64,000 nucleotides of DNA, taken from the NCBI RefSeq assembly GCF_003391395.1, contig NZ_CP024190.1, positions 1,488,001-1,552,000 on the forward strand. The letters run 5' to 3'. Every line of letters begins with the position of its first letter. The first letter of the stretch is position 1. Source of the DNA: Mycobacterium marinum (GTDB lineage: Bacteria; Actinomycetota; Actinomycetes; Mycobacteriales; Mycobacteriaceae). Shown here in pieces: positions 8,594-18,102 of the stretch. Below the pieces are notes generated by a model. It saw only the letters and a list, made by a program, of their open reading frames with translations. It did no database searches and was not told the DNA's origin. A program made the position numbers and the translations under genes.

Positions 8594-9988
8594 CTACCGT
8601 GATGTGGCCGATGGTTTCGGCCGGCGCTGCCGAAGCCACATCCGCGCGTTGTGTGCGACGGCGCGGCCGATGATCAGTGGCGACGGCACCATGTAGAGAC
8701 TGTCGAGCAGCGAGATCCGGCGCAAGAACCATTCGGCGAGAACGGGATCGGTTTCGGCGGCACCGAGGAATTGGTCGTAGAGCCCCCCGACCGGCCGGTA
8801 CCACCGCGGCATCCGCCCCTCGGCGTGTTGGAAGCAAAGGTCGGTGAGTGCGTTCATCGTCCACACCGGTCGGATGGTCTTGGCGGTCGCCCGGTTGAAT
8901 TCGTTCGCCGGTTCGGCGGGGTGGGATTGCAGGGCCCGGCGCAGATGACCGGCTTGCAGCGACGCCATGGTCATGCCCTGCCCGAAGGTGGGGTTGAAGC
9001 TGGCCACCGCATCCCCCAACGCCACGATTCCGGCCGGGAAGCGGCTCAGCTTGTCGTAGCGGCGCCACCTGCTGGCCGGAAATGCGTGAAACACCGGTTC
9101 GCCGATGGGTCCGGCCGCCGCCAGCGCGGCAACGAATCTGCTGGGGAGCAGCCGGTAGGCGAGTTCGCGCATCTCGCCGAACGTCGAGGGCGGCTTGACC
9201 TTGGCCACCCCGAAGGTCGTCAAGATCCAGCTGCCGTCCTCGTTGCACAACATGCCCAACCCCAGTGATTGTCCTGGTCCGACACCGGTGACCACGATCT
9301 TTTCCCGCATCAGGCCGTCCGGGATACGGAGCCGCTGGCTGGCGTAGTTGATGCCGATGTCCACGGTTTCCTCCGGTGGGCGCTGATATCCCCATTGGGT
9401 CAACCACACCGGCAACCGGGTGCCGCGTCCGGCCGCGTCGATTACCAGGCCGCTGGCGATCAGTTCTGGACCGCCGTCGTGGTCATCGAGCAGCAGTCCG
9501 GTAACCCGCTGGCGTACCGGATCGAAGTGCGGCTCACGAACCTTGCGCTGCCGGATTTCGACGTTGCCGAGGGCAAGCACCCGTCGTCGCAGCTGCCATT
9601 CCAGGTGCGGCCGGCTCGGCAGATAGGCGGTGTATTGCTTGCGCAGCTTTGCGCCGGTGCCCAGGACATGGCCCGCGGCACCGAGATGGATGCAATCCGG
9701 ACGGTTGTCGAGGATGGGCACCCCCGCGGCCACCAGGTCGGTCAGCAGTCCCGGAAACAGGGTGTCCAACTCCGCCGCGCCGCGGGCCATCAGCAGGTGT
9801 AGGTGCTGGTCCTGAGGAACCGTGCCGCGCCCGGATGGCGTGCTCGGTAAGTCGTCGCGTTCGCAGACAATGACCTTGGAATAGAAATCGGATAGCACCC
9901 GCGCGGCGCACAAACCACCGATACTGGCGCCGATTACGGTCGCGTGTTCGGCGGGATTTACGGCGCGCTTCTCTACGCTCGCGCCCAT
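8594..9988 (-). CDS. FAD-dependent monooxygenase/oxidoreductase, Rv3254-type, upstream copy
   Basis: This 464-residue protein is the tandem paralogue of the next gene on the minus strand. It has the FAD-binding motif ATVIGASIGGLCAARVL near residues 16-32, the shared block PQDQHLHLLMARGA and the second FAD motif GIVALGDAVASFNPTFGQG. Most of the protein aligns without gaps to its neighbour, so the pair arose by tandem duplication. The N-terminal tails and the loop after the second beta region differ, which would allow substrate divergence. It is divergent from the amino-acid permease with only a 56 bp gap. The substrate is unknown; lipid or hydrophobic ring hydroxylation/epoxidation fits the family. 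Confidence 0.85.
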   Translation of the reverse strand: MGASVEKRAVNPAEHATVIGASIGGLCAARVLSDFYSKVIVCERDDLPSTPSGRGTVPQDQHLHLLMARGAAELDTLFPGLLTDLVAAGVPILDNRPDCIHLGAAGHVLGTGAKLRKQYTAYLPSRPHLEWQLRRRVLALGNVEIRQRKVREPHFDPVRQRVTGLLLDDHDGGPELIASGLVIDAAGRGTRLPVWLTQWGYQRPPEETVDIGINYASQRLRIPDGLMREKIVVTGVGPGQSLGLGMLCNEDGSWILTTFGVAKVKPPSTFGEMRELAYRLLPSRFVAALAAAGPIGEPVFHAFPASRWRRYDKLSRFPAGIVALGDAVASFNPTFGQGMTMASLQAGHLRRALQSHPAEPANEFNRATAKTIRPVWTMNALTDLCFQHAEGRMPRWYRPVGGLYDQFLGAAETDPVLAEWFLRRISLLDSLYMVPSPLIIGRAVAHNARMWLRQRRPKPSATSR

Positions 9989-10044
9989 CCCGGAAGCGTA
10001 CCCAGTACTGTGCGTTCACATCCGTTGATGAGAGGGACAAATTG

Positions 10045-11529
10045 ATGGCCGGTCGTTTGCGCACGAAGTCGGTAGAACAGTCAATCGCCGACACCGACGA
10101 GCCGGAGACACGGCTGCGCAAGGACCTCACCTGGCGTGATTTGGTGGTCTTTGGTGTCTCGGTGGTGATCGGGGCGGGTATTTTCACGGTTACGGCGTCG
10201 ACCGCGGGTGACATCACCGGCCCGGCCATCTGGATATCGTTTCTGATCGCCGCGGGCACCTGCGCGCTGGCGGCCCTGTGCTATGCCGAATTCGCCTCGA
10301 CGCTGCCGGTGGCGGGGAGCGCTTATACGTTCTCCTACGCCACTTTCGGTGAGTTTTTGGCGTGGGTGATCGGCTGGAACCTGGTGCTGGAATTGGCCAT
10401 CGGCGCGGCGGTGGTCGCCAAGGGCTGGTCCAGCTACCTCGGCACCGTATTCGGATTCTCCGGTGGCACCGCCGATTTCGGATCGATACGCCTCGACTGG
10501 GGTGCGTTGCTGATCGTTTCCATCGTGTCGCTGCTGGTTGCCTACGGCACCAAATTGTCCTCGAGGTTTTCCGCCGTGGTCACCACCATCAAGGTGGCGG
10601 TCGTGATCTTGGTCGTGGTGGTCGGGGCGTTCTACGTCAAGGCCGCCAACTATTCGCCGTTCATTCCTGAACCCGAAGCCGGGCCACAGGGCAGAGGCGC
10701 CGATCAGTCTTTGCTGTCACTGCTTACCGGTGCTCCGGGCAGTCATTACGGCTGGTATGGCGTGTTGGCCGGGGCCTCGATCGTCTTCTTCGCGTTCATC
10801 GGTTTCGACATCGTGGCCACCATGGCAGAGGAGACCAAACATCCCCAACGCGATGTCCCGCGGGGAATTCTGGTGTCGCTCGGTGTTGTCACCCTGCTGT
10901 ACGTGGCCGTTTCGATCGTATTGTCCGGAATGGTCTCCTATACCCAGCTACGCACGGTCTCCGGCGGCGGACACGCGAACTTGGCCACGGCATTCAAGGC
11001 CAACGGTGTGTATTGGGCCAGCGGCATCATCTCGGTGGGTGCGCTGGCCGGATTGACCACCGTGGTGATGGTGCTGATGTTGGGGCAGTGCCGGGTGTTG
11101 TTCGCGATGGCGCGCGACGGACTGCTGCCGCGCCAGTTGGCCAAGACCGGGGCACGCGGCACCCCGGTTCGGATCACCGTGCTGGTGGCGGTGGTGGTGG
11201 GTGCGACGGCATCGGTGTTCCCGATCACCAAGCTTGAAGAGATGGTCAACGTCGGCACGCTGTTTGCGTTCGTCCTCGTTTCGGCCGGCGTGATCGTATT
11301 GCGCAAGAAACGGCCTGACCTGGAGCGTGGGTTCCGCGCGCCCTGGGTGCCAGTGCTGCCCATCGCCTCGCTCTGCGCGTGCCTTTGGTTGATGCTGAAC
11401 CTGACGGCCCTGACATGGATCCGATTCGGCGTCTGGTTGTTGGTGGGCACCGTGATCTACGTCGGGTACGGGCGCAAGCACTCGATGGTGGGTCGTCGGC
11501 AGCTGGCCGAAGCCGCGATGGACAAATAA
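10045..11529 (+). CDS. APC-superfamily cationic amino-acid permease, Rv3253c homologue
   Basis: A 494-residue integral membrane transporter of the amino acid-polyamine-organocation superfamily, close to the cationic amino acid transporter (CAT) group. Helix 1 carries the signature GVSVVIGAGIF, followed by YAEFASTLPVAGSAYTF. About twelve or more hydrophobic segments are visible through to the C-terminus. The conserved FFAFIGFDIVATMAEETK stretch in the middle is the substrate/gating region of the family. The ATG at 10045 has AGAGGGA seven bases upstream; a TTG one codon earlier is less well placed. The specific substrate cannot be told from sequence. Confidence 0.88.
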   Translation: MAGRLRTKSVEQSIADTDEPETRLRKDLTWRDLVVFGVSVVIGAGIFTVTASTAGDITGPAIWISFLIAAGTCALAALCYAEFASTLPVAGSAYTFSYATFGEFLAWVIGWNLVLELAIGAAVVAKGWSSYLGTVFGFSGGTADFGSIRLDWGALLIVSIVSLLVAYGTKLSSRFSAVVTTIKVAVVILVVVVGAFYVKAANYSPFIPEPEAGPQGRGADQSLLSLLTGAPGSHYGWYGVLAGASIVFFAFIGFDIVATMAEETKHPQRDVPRGILVSLGVVTLLYVAVSIVLSGMVSYTQLRTVSGGGHANLATAFKANGVYWASGIISVGALAGLTTVVMVLMLGQCRVLFAMARDGLLPRQLAKTGARGTPVRITVLVAVVVGATASVFPITKLEEMVNVGTLFAFVLVSAGVIVLRKKRPDLERGFRAPWVPVLPIASLCACLWLMLNLTALTWIRFGVWLLVGTVIYVGYGRKHSMVGRRQLAEAAMDK

Positions 11530-11548
11530 TAATCGTTTGATAATTAAC

Positions 11549-11603
11549 TGGACAAAATAGGCAGCTGTGTCTAGACAGCTGACGAATAGGTGCGTATTGT
11601 CCA
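11549..11603. promoter_or_regulatory. Nested inverted repeats upstream of alkB (candidate AlkX operator)
   Basis: Two nested palindromes lie 37-91 bp before the alkB start. The outer arms are TGGACAA at 11549-11555 and TTGTCCA at 11597-11603. The inner element is CAGCTG at 11562-11567 and again at 11576-11581, flanking a TCTAGA-centred core. The operon ends with a TetR-type regulator of the kind (AlkX) shown in Dietzia to repress its own alkane-hydroxylase operon, so these repeats are plausible operator half-sites. That link is inference. The gene itself has GAGGAGG at 11625-11631. Confidence 0.5.
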
Positions 11604-11639
11604 AACCTACGTGGTGTGACTCACGAGGAGGTTTGGCAT

Positions 11640-12890
11640 ATGACCACACAGTTCAGGTCCGACGTACCTGATGCGCCGGAAACCGAATGGCGAGACAAGA
11701 AGCGCTATCTCTGGCTCATGGGGCTCATCGCCCCCACCGCGCTGTTCGTGGTCTTGCCGATCGTCTGGGGGCTGAATCACTTTGGCTGGCACCTCGCCGC
11801 CCAGGTGCCCCTGTGGGTGGGCCCCATGCTCGTCTACATCCTGCTGCCGCTGCTCGACCTGGGGTTCGGGCCCGACGGGCAGAACCCGCCGGACGAGGTG
11901 ATGGAGCGGCTGGAAAACGACAAGTACTACCGCTACTGCACCTACATCTACATCCCGTTCCAGTACCTCAGCGTGGTGCTGGGGGCCTACCTGTTCACCG
12001 CCTCGGACCTCGGCTGGCTTGGTTTTGACGGCGGCTTGAACTGGTTGGGGAAGATCGGTGTGGCGTTGTCGGTCGGGGTTCTCGGCGGCGTCGGCATCAA
12101 CACCGCCCACGAGATGGGGCACAAGAAGGATTCGCTGGAACGCTGGCTGTCCAAGATCACCCTGGCGCAGACCGGCTACGGCCACTTCTACATCGAGCAC
12201 AACCGGGGCCACCACGTGCGCGTCTCCACACCGGAAGACCCGGCATCGGCGCGCTTCGGGGAGACCTTCTGGGAATTTCTGCCCCGCACCGTTTTCGGCA
12301 GCCTCCGTTCGGCGATCGGGCTGGAGGCACAACGGCTGCGCCGGCAGGGGCGCAGCCCCTGGAACCCCAAGACCTATCCGTCCAACGACGTGCTCAACGC
12401 CTGGGCGATGTCAGTGCTGCTGTGGGGCGTGCTGATCGCGGTCTTCGGGCTGGGGCTGATTCCCTTCGTGATCATCCAGGCGGTGTTCGGCTTCTGCCTG
12501 CTGGAAGCGGTCAACTACCTCGAGCACTACGGGCTGCTGCGGCAGCCGACCTCCAACGGCCGTTATGAGCGTTGCGCGCCGGTGCACAGCTGGAACTCCG
12601 ACCACATCGTCACCAACCTGTTCCTCTACCACCTGCAGCGACACAGCGACCACCACGCCAACCCCACCCGTCGGTACCAAACGCTGCGCAGCATGGACGG
12701 CGCTCCCAACCTGCCCAGCGGGTACGCGTCGATGATCTCGCTCACCTACTTCCCGCCGCTGTGGCGCAAAGTGATGGACCACCGTGTGCTCGAGCACTAC
12801 GGCGGTGACATCACCAAGGTCAACCTGCACCCCCGGGTGCGGGACAAGATGCTGGCCCGCTACGGGGCTTCGCACCAAGGCATCGGGTGA
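11640..12890 (+). CDS. alkB: Alkane 1-monooxygenase (AlkB)
   Basis: This inner-membrane non-haem di-iron enzyme hydroxylates terminal carbons of alkanes using electrons from rubredoxin. The 416-residue protein (same length as Rv3252c) has six or so membrane segments and all histidine boxes: HEMGH at 157-161, EHNRGHH at 186-192, NYLEHYG at 292-298 and LQRHSDHH at 332-339. The ATG at 11640 has GAGGAGG eight bases before it; the frame is open a little further upstream, but without a ribosome site. It heads the operon alkB-rubA-rubB-tetR, in which each start overlaps or abuts the previous stop. Confidence 0.96.
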   Translation: MTTQFRSDVPDAPETEWRDKKRYLWLMGLIAPTALFVVLPIVWGLNHFGWHLAAQVPLWVGPMLVYILLPLLDLGFGPDGQNPPDEVMERLENDKYYRYCTYIYIPFQYLSVVLGAYLFTASDLGWLGFDGGLNWLGKIGVALSVGVLGGVGINTAHEMGHKKDSLERWLSKITLAQTGYGHFYIEHNRGHHVRVSTPEDPASARFGETFWEFLPRTVFGSLRSAIGLEAQRLRRQGRSPWNPKTYPSNDVLNAWAMSVLLWGVLIAVFGLGLIPFVIIQAVFGFCLLEAVNYLEHYGLLRQPTSNGRYERCAPVHSWNSDHIVTNLFLYHLQRHSDHHANPTRRYQTLRSMDGAPNLPSGYASMISLTYFPPLWRKVMDHRVLEHYGGDITKVNLHPRVRDKMLARYGASHQGIG

Positions 12891-13060
12891 TGACCGCCTA
12901 CCGGTGTCCCGTCTGCGATTACACCTATGACGAGGGCAAAGGCGATCCGCGGGAAGGGTTTCCGGCCGGCACCCGGTGGGACCAGATTCCCGACGACTGG
13001 TGCTGTCCGGACTGCTCAGTGCGCGAGAAAGTTGATTTCGAAAGGATGGGAGGCAAGTAA
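12890..13060 (+). CDS. rubA: Rubredoxin RubA (56 residues)
   Basis: A one-iron electron carrier that passes electrons to AlkB. The small protein has two CPxC-type knuckles, YRCPVCDYTYDE at 4-15 and WCCPDCS at 37-43, which hold the Fe(SCys)4 centre, and the typical FPAGTRWDQIPDDW segment between them. It starts in a TGATG overlap with alkB and ends one base before rubB. The two knuckles and length identify it with confidence despite its size. Confidence 0.95.
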   Translation: MTAYRCPVCDYTYDEGKGDPREGFPAGTRWDQIPDDWCCPDCSVREKVDFERMGGK

Positions 13061-13243
13061 GTGAGTGACTACAAGTTGTATCAGTGCGTCCAATGCGGCT
13101 TCGAGTACGACGAAGCGTTGGGCTGGCCGGAAGACGGTATCGCACCCGGCACCAGATGGGACGACATCCCGGAGGACTGGAGTTGCCCCGACTGCGGTGC
13201 GGCAAAGGCGGACTTCGTGATGGTGGAGGTGGCTCGACCGTGA
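13061..13243 (+). CDS. rubB: Rubredoxin RubB (60 residues)
   Basis: The second rubredoxin of the alkane-hydroxylase operon. It carries QCVQCGFEYDE at 8-18 and WSCPDCG near 40-46. The first knuckle reads CxxCG rather than CPxCG, a difference from RubA that is usual in AlkG1/AlkG2-type pairs, where only one of the two works well with AlkB. It starts with GTG directly after the rubA stop and overlaps the downstream TetR gene by four bases. Confidence 0.95.
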   Translation: MSDYKLYQCVQCGFEYDEALGWPEDGIAPGTRWDDIPEDWSCPDCGAAKADFVMVEVARP

Positions 13244-13890
13244 TCGACACCAACTCCTTCGCCAAAAGAGATATCGTCGGCCCTGTGAAGCGCGTTCCCT
13301 ACGCCGAAGCCTCCCGCGTCCTGCTGCGTGATTCGGTCCTGGATGCCATGCGTGATCTGCTGTTGACCCGCGACTGGTCGGCGATCACCTTGTCCGACGT
13401 TGCCCGGTCCGCGGGCATCAGCCGCCAGACCATCTACAACGAGTTCGGCTCGCGGCAAGGCCTTGCCCAGGGCTACGCATTGCGTCTGGCCGACCGCCTG
13501 GTCGACAAGGTGCATGCCGCCCTGGACGCCAACGTCGGCAACATCTACGAGGCGTTCCTGCAGGGCTTTCGGTCATTCTTCGGTGAGTCGGCGGCCGACC
13601 CGCTGGTGATCTCGCTGCTGACCGGGGTGGCCAAGCCCGACCTGCTACAGCTCATCACCACCGACAGCGCGCCGATCATCACGCGTGCCTCGGCTCGACT
13701 GGCGACGGCCTTCACCCAGACCTGGGTGGCGACCAGCGACGACGACGCCAATGTGCTGGCGCGGGCGATCGTACGTCTGTCGTTGAGTTATGTGTCGATG
13801 CCGCCGGAGGCCGACCACAATGTGGCGGCGGATCTGGCTAGGCTGATGACCCCGTTCGCCGAGCGTCATGGTGTGATTAACGTCCCCTGA
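13240..13890 (+). CDS. alkX: TetR-family regulator of the alkane operon (AlkX-like), Rv3249c homologue
   Basis: A 216-residue one-component repressor. The N-terminal helix-turn-helix (ITLSDVARSAGISRQTIYNEF, about 48-68) is canonical for TetR; the C-terminal helices form the ligand pocket. The GTG at 13240 overlaps rubB in GTGA form; another GTG fifteen codons later is possible. Location as the last gene of alkB-rubA-rubB mirrors the Dietzia alkX arrangement, where the protein represses the operon and is released by fatty-acid products. Autoregulation through the repeats upstream of alkB is the obvious hypothesis. The ligand is not known from this sequence. Confidence 0.9.
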   Translation: MIDTNSFAKRDIVGPVKRVPYAEASRVLLRDSVLDAMRDLLLTRDWSAITLSDVARSAGISRQTIYNEFGSRQGLAQGYALRLADRLVDKVHAALDANVGNIYEAFLQGFRSFFGESAADPLVISLLTGVAKPDLLQLITTDSAPIITRASARLATAFTQTWVATSDDDANVLARAIVRLSLSYVSMPPEADHNVAADLARLMTPFAERHGVINVP

Positions 13891-13994
13891 CCTGCGCGGC
13901 TTGGGGGCCGAGGGATACAGTGGCGCGAGAGCATTTATAGCCAAAGTAGTCTGCTCAGTTTTTCATAGGTCCCCTAAGTAAGGATGTAACCCGT

Positions 13995-15473
<1,479 letters not shown>

Positions 15474-15480
15474 CACTCAA

Positions 15481-15528
15481 CGGAAGCCACGCTGGTAGCT
15501 GCACCGCTGCCCGCGTGGCTTCCGCTTT
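15481..15528 (+). terminator. Intrinsic-type terminator after sahH
   Basis: A perfect 12 bp stem: CGGAAGCCACGC at 15481-15492 pairs with GCGTGGCTTCCG at 15513-15524. The loop is 20 bases, and CTTTT follows at once. It begins eight bases after the sahH stop. This is the clearest terminator hairpin in the window. Confidence 0.8.
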
Positions 15529-16013
15529 TGGCGGGTACGGCAAGTGCCCGCTGCAATCGCGCTGTTGTGGCTTCGACCGTTAGGCGGTCGTGAGCGGACG
15601 CGCGACCCAAGTGTCGGTAGCGGCGATCGCCATGACGGCCACCGCGGGACTGCCCGTTCCCCCGAAGCCCCCATAGGCGGCCGCTGATCCGAGTGGCGAC
15701 ATTATCGAAGACCGCAACCCCAGACACCCGAGTGCATGAGTTGGGGTGTGGTGGGACCGGGGTGCGGGTGATGGTTGGGGTGTTTGTGGGTCTGTCTCGG
15801 TGTTGAGACGGGTTTGGTGGTTGCCGGTGGTTGTTTGTGCAGATCGGGTTGGGGTGGCTAAGACGCTGGTGGGCGGCGTGCGGGAGCGGTGCTACTCAAC
15901 TTTTGACGATCTGATTTTTCTACGGATGCATCGCTGACCTGCGGTTATAGCGTGTTTGGACCGGTTGGGTGCGGGTCGGGTCTTTGCCTTTGGGTGGATG
16001 GGCGGTGGGTGTT
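15529..16013. other. Gap between sahH terminator and PE_PGRS gene
   Basis: About 485 bp without a credible gene. The second half (about 15735-15880) is strongly G/T-biased on the plus strand (runs such as GGTTGGGGTGTTTGTGGG), unlike the flanking coding DNA. Short open frames here have arginine/glycine-rich compositions and no recognisable motif. It must contain the PE_PGRS promoter, but I see no clear -10/-35. In H37Rv sahH and tmk are adjacent, so this is the left boundary of the inserted PE/PPE segment. Confidence 0.4.
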
Positions 16014-17702
16014 GTGTCGTTTGTGAGTGTGGTTCCGGAGTGGGTGGCGGCCGCGGCAACGGATGTGGCCGGGATTGGGTCGGTGGTGGGTGCGGCTAAT
16101 GCGGCGGCGGCGGGGGCGACGACGTCGGTGACGGCGGCTGCCGGTGATGAGGTGTCGGTGGCGATTGCGGCGTTGTTTGGGGGGTTTGGTCGCGAGTATC
16201 AGGCGGTGTGTGGGCAGTGGGCGGAGTTTGAGCAGCGGTTCGCGCGGGCGTTGGGGGCCGGGGCGGGGGCGTATGCGGAGGCTGAGGCGGCCGCGGTCGG
16301 CTATGTCCGGGACTATCAGGCGATCAGCGCGCAGGTGGATGCCGCGCCGCTGCAGGCCGTCGAGCAAGACCTGTTGGGCGTGATCAATGCGCCGACTCGA
16401 GCCCTCTTGGGGCGCCCGCTGATCGGCAATGGAACAAGTGGGACGGCCGCCGATCCCAACGGCGGGGCGGGCGGGCTGCTGATCGGCGACGGTGGAACTG
16501 GTTATTCGCAGACGACGGCAGGGGTCGCCGGTGGGGCCGGCGGCGCGGCGGGGCTGATCGGCAACGGGGGCGACGGTGGTGCCGGCGGTGCTGGCGCAAA
16601 TGGCGGGGCCGGCGGTCGCGGCGGCTGGCTGATCGGTGACGGCGGGCGCGGTGGGCAGGCGGGAGCCGCAGCAAGCGGGCCCGCTACCGTCGGCGGGCCG
16701 GGAGGCAGGGCGGTCCTGATCGGCAATGGCGGCGATGGGGGTGCCGGCGGCACCAACGCGGCCGGTGGGGCAGGAGGCCTCGGCGGCTGGTTGTTTGGGC
16801 AGAACGGGGCCGCTGGTGTTGGTTCACCGGTGAACGTCACCGTCCCGTTGGACGTCGCCGAAGGTTACGGTCTGACTTCGCCGAACGTCAACGTCTCGGT
16901 GAACGGGGGACCGAGCGTGCCCGTGCTGGTTGACACCGGATCCAGGGGCCTCGTCATCCCGTTCTGGGCGGTCGGGTTCCAGAACCTGGGCTGGCCCACC
17001 GGCATTGGCATCGCTAGCTACGCCTCGGGTCTGGACTTCGTCACCATCAGGTTCAACACGACGGTGGATTTCGGCAACGGCGCCGTTAGCGCGCCGACGC
17101 CGGTTGAGGTCGCCGTCCTGCCCTTCCCGACTACTCTGAACAGCCTACTGATCATTGCGCTGAGCCCAGTCCTACAACCCGTTTTCGGCGTGGGCATGTT
17201 CGGTTTGGCACATGGCACGCTGGGCGTTGGGCCCAACGCCGGGGGCCCGGGGATCAGCAGTCCTACTACGGCGTTGCCGGGCCAACTCGACGAGGGCGTG
17301 CTCGTCAACGCGCCCCAGGGTGAGCTGCAGTTCGGCCCCAATTCACTACCCTCGGGCATCTCGGTTCCGGGTGCGCCGATTACCCCGCTGCTGGTACAGG
17401 TCAATGGCGGTCCGCTGCAACCCATTACCGCGGTCATCGACTCCGGTGGTGTGGACGGGACTATTCCGTCATCGGTGCTCGGAACCGGTCAGGTCTCTGG
17501 AACCGTGCCAGCCGGGACAACCATTTCGGTGTATACCAGTGACGGCTCCACACTGCTGTACTCGTACACGACGACGGCGACCAACGGCCCAACGGTGACC
17601 TCGGGAACCTCGATGAATACCGGATATCTCCCCTTCGGGCAGCAGGCGATATACATCTCGAACAGCCCCAGCGGCGTCGGGACCACCATCTTTCACAACT
17701 GA
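16014..17702 (+). CDS. PE_PGRS-family protein with C-terminal aspartic-protease domain (PecA/PE_PGRS35-like)
   Basis: A 562-residue protein in three parts. Residues 1-95 are a PE domain beginning SFVSVVPEWVAAAATD, with a YxxxE secretion signal (YAEAE, 87-91) as used by ESX-5 substrates. Residues about 140-270 are a short glycine-rich PGRS linker (GNGGDGGAGG units). Residues about 275-562 form a pepsin-like aspartic-protease domain with both catalytic motifs, DTGS at 307-310 and DSGG at 476-479. Proteins of this layout include PecA of M. marinum, a cell-surface protease that processes itself and other PE_PGRS/lipase substrates. The GTG at 16014 starts the PE domain; the frame is open 15 codons further upstream without support. 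Confidence 0.9.
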   Translation: MSFVSVVPEWVAAAATDVAGIGSVVGAANAAAAGATTSVTAAAGDEVSVAIAALFGGFGREYQAVCGQWAEFEQRFARALGAGAGAYAEAEAAAVGYVRDYQAISAQVDAAPLQAVEQDLLGVINAPTRALLGRPLIGNGTSGTAADPNGGAGGLLIGDGGTGYSQTTAGVAGGAGGAAGLIGNGGDGGAGGAGANGGAGGRGGWLIGDGGRGGQAGAAASGPATVGGPGGRAVLIGNGGDGGAGGTNAAGGAGGLGGWLFGQNGAAGVGSPVNVTVPLDVAEGYGLTSPNVNVSVNGGPSVPVLVDTGSRGLVIPFWAVGFQNLGWPTGIGIASYASGLDFVTIRFNTTVDFGNGAVSAPTPVEVAVLPFPTTLNSLLIIALSPVLQPVFGVGMFGLAHGTLGVGPNAGGPGISSPTTALPGQLDEGVLVNAPQGELQFGPNSLPSGISVPGAPITPLLVQVNGGPLQPITAVIDSGGVDGTIPSSVLGTGQVSGTVPAGTTISVYTSDGSTLLYSYTTTATNGPTVTSGTSMNTGYLPFGQQAIYISNSPSGVGTTIFHN

Positions 17703-18102
17703 CACGCAGGTTGCCGAGCGCCCACCCGATTTCCGCTGATGTCGACCGGGCGGACTGTCGCGATCGTGTCGTGTGCATGCCCAACCCGAAGTGGCCACCG
17801 GCGTCGCCGGTGCGCCGCCTTGGCAATCGGTAGCGTTCGCACCTTGTGCGTATTTCAACGCACCATGAATTATCAAGAACTCCGGTTAATTTCACCAAAT
17901 AGAGTGTTGGCGACATTTCATCGCGTTATGAAATAATCGAAGCGACAATTTATTTCGCTTCTAGCAGGTCGTTGAATATCTCATCCAACTATGAATTATC
18001 AAGTGGCTCAAAGTTATTCCCGATAATCGACATCTATGTAGACTCCGTCGCAATAACTGGGCGGGCGGTCGCCGATGGTTGCGGCCGGAAGGGGATGTTG
18101 TG
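17703..18102. promoter_or_regulatory. AT-rich spacer between PE_PGRS and PPE genes, with repeats and a hairpin
   Basis: A 400 bp non-coding stretch whose second half (about 17860-18040) is much more AT-rich than anything around it. It contains a 13-base direct repeat, ATGAATTATCAAG, at 17865-17877 and 17991-18003, and a hairpin with GAAGCGA at 17939-17945 and TCGCTTC at 17955-17961. The PPE gene start follows. AT-rich leaders before PE/PPE genes are common in slow growers; the repeats could be regulator sites or remnants of recombination. No gene is seen. Confidence 0.45.

Noticed and set aside
12411..13265. Minus-strand frame across alkB 3' end and rubredoxins
   Set aside because: It is opposite four well-identified genes and has no independent support.
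16500..16830. GC-rich repeats in the PE_PGRS gene considered as a separate repeat element
   Set aside because: They are the normal PGRS glycine-coding repeats of that gene.
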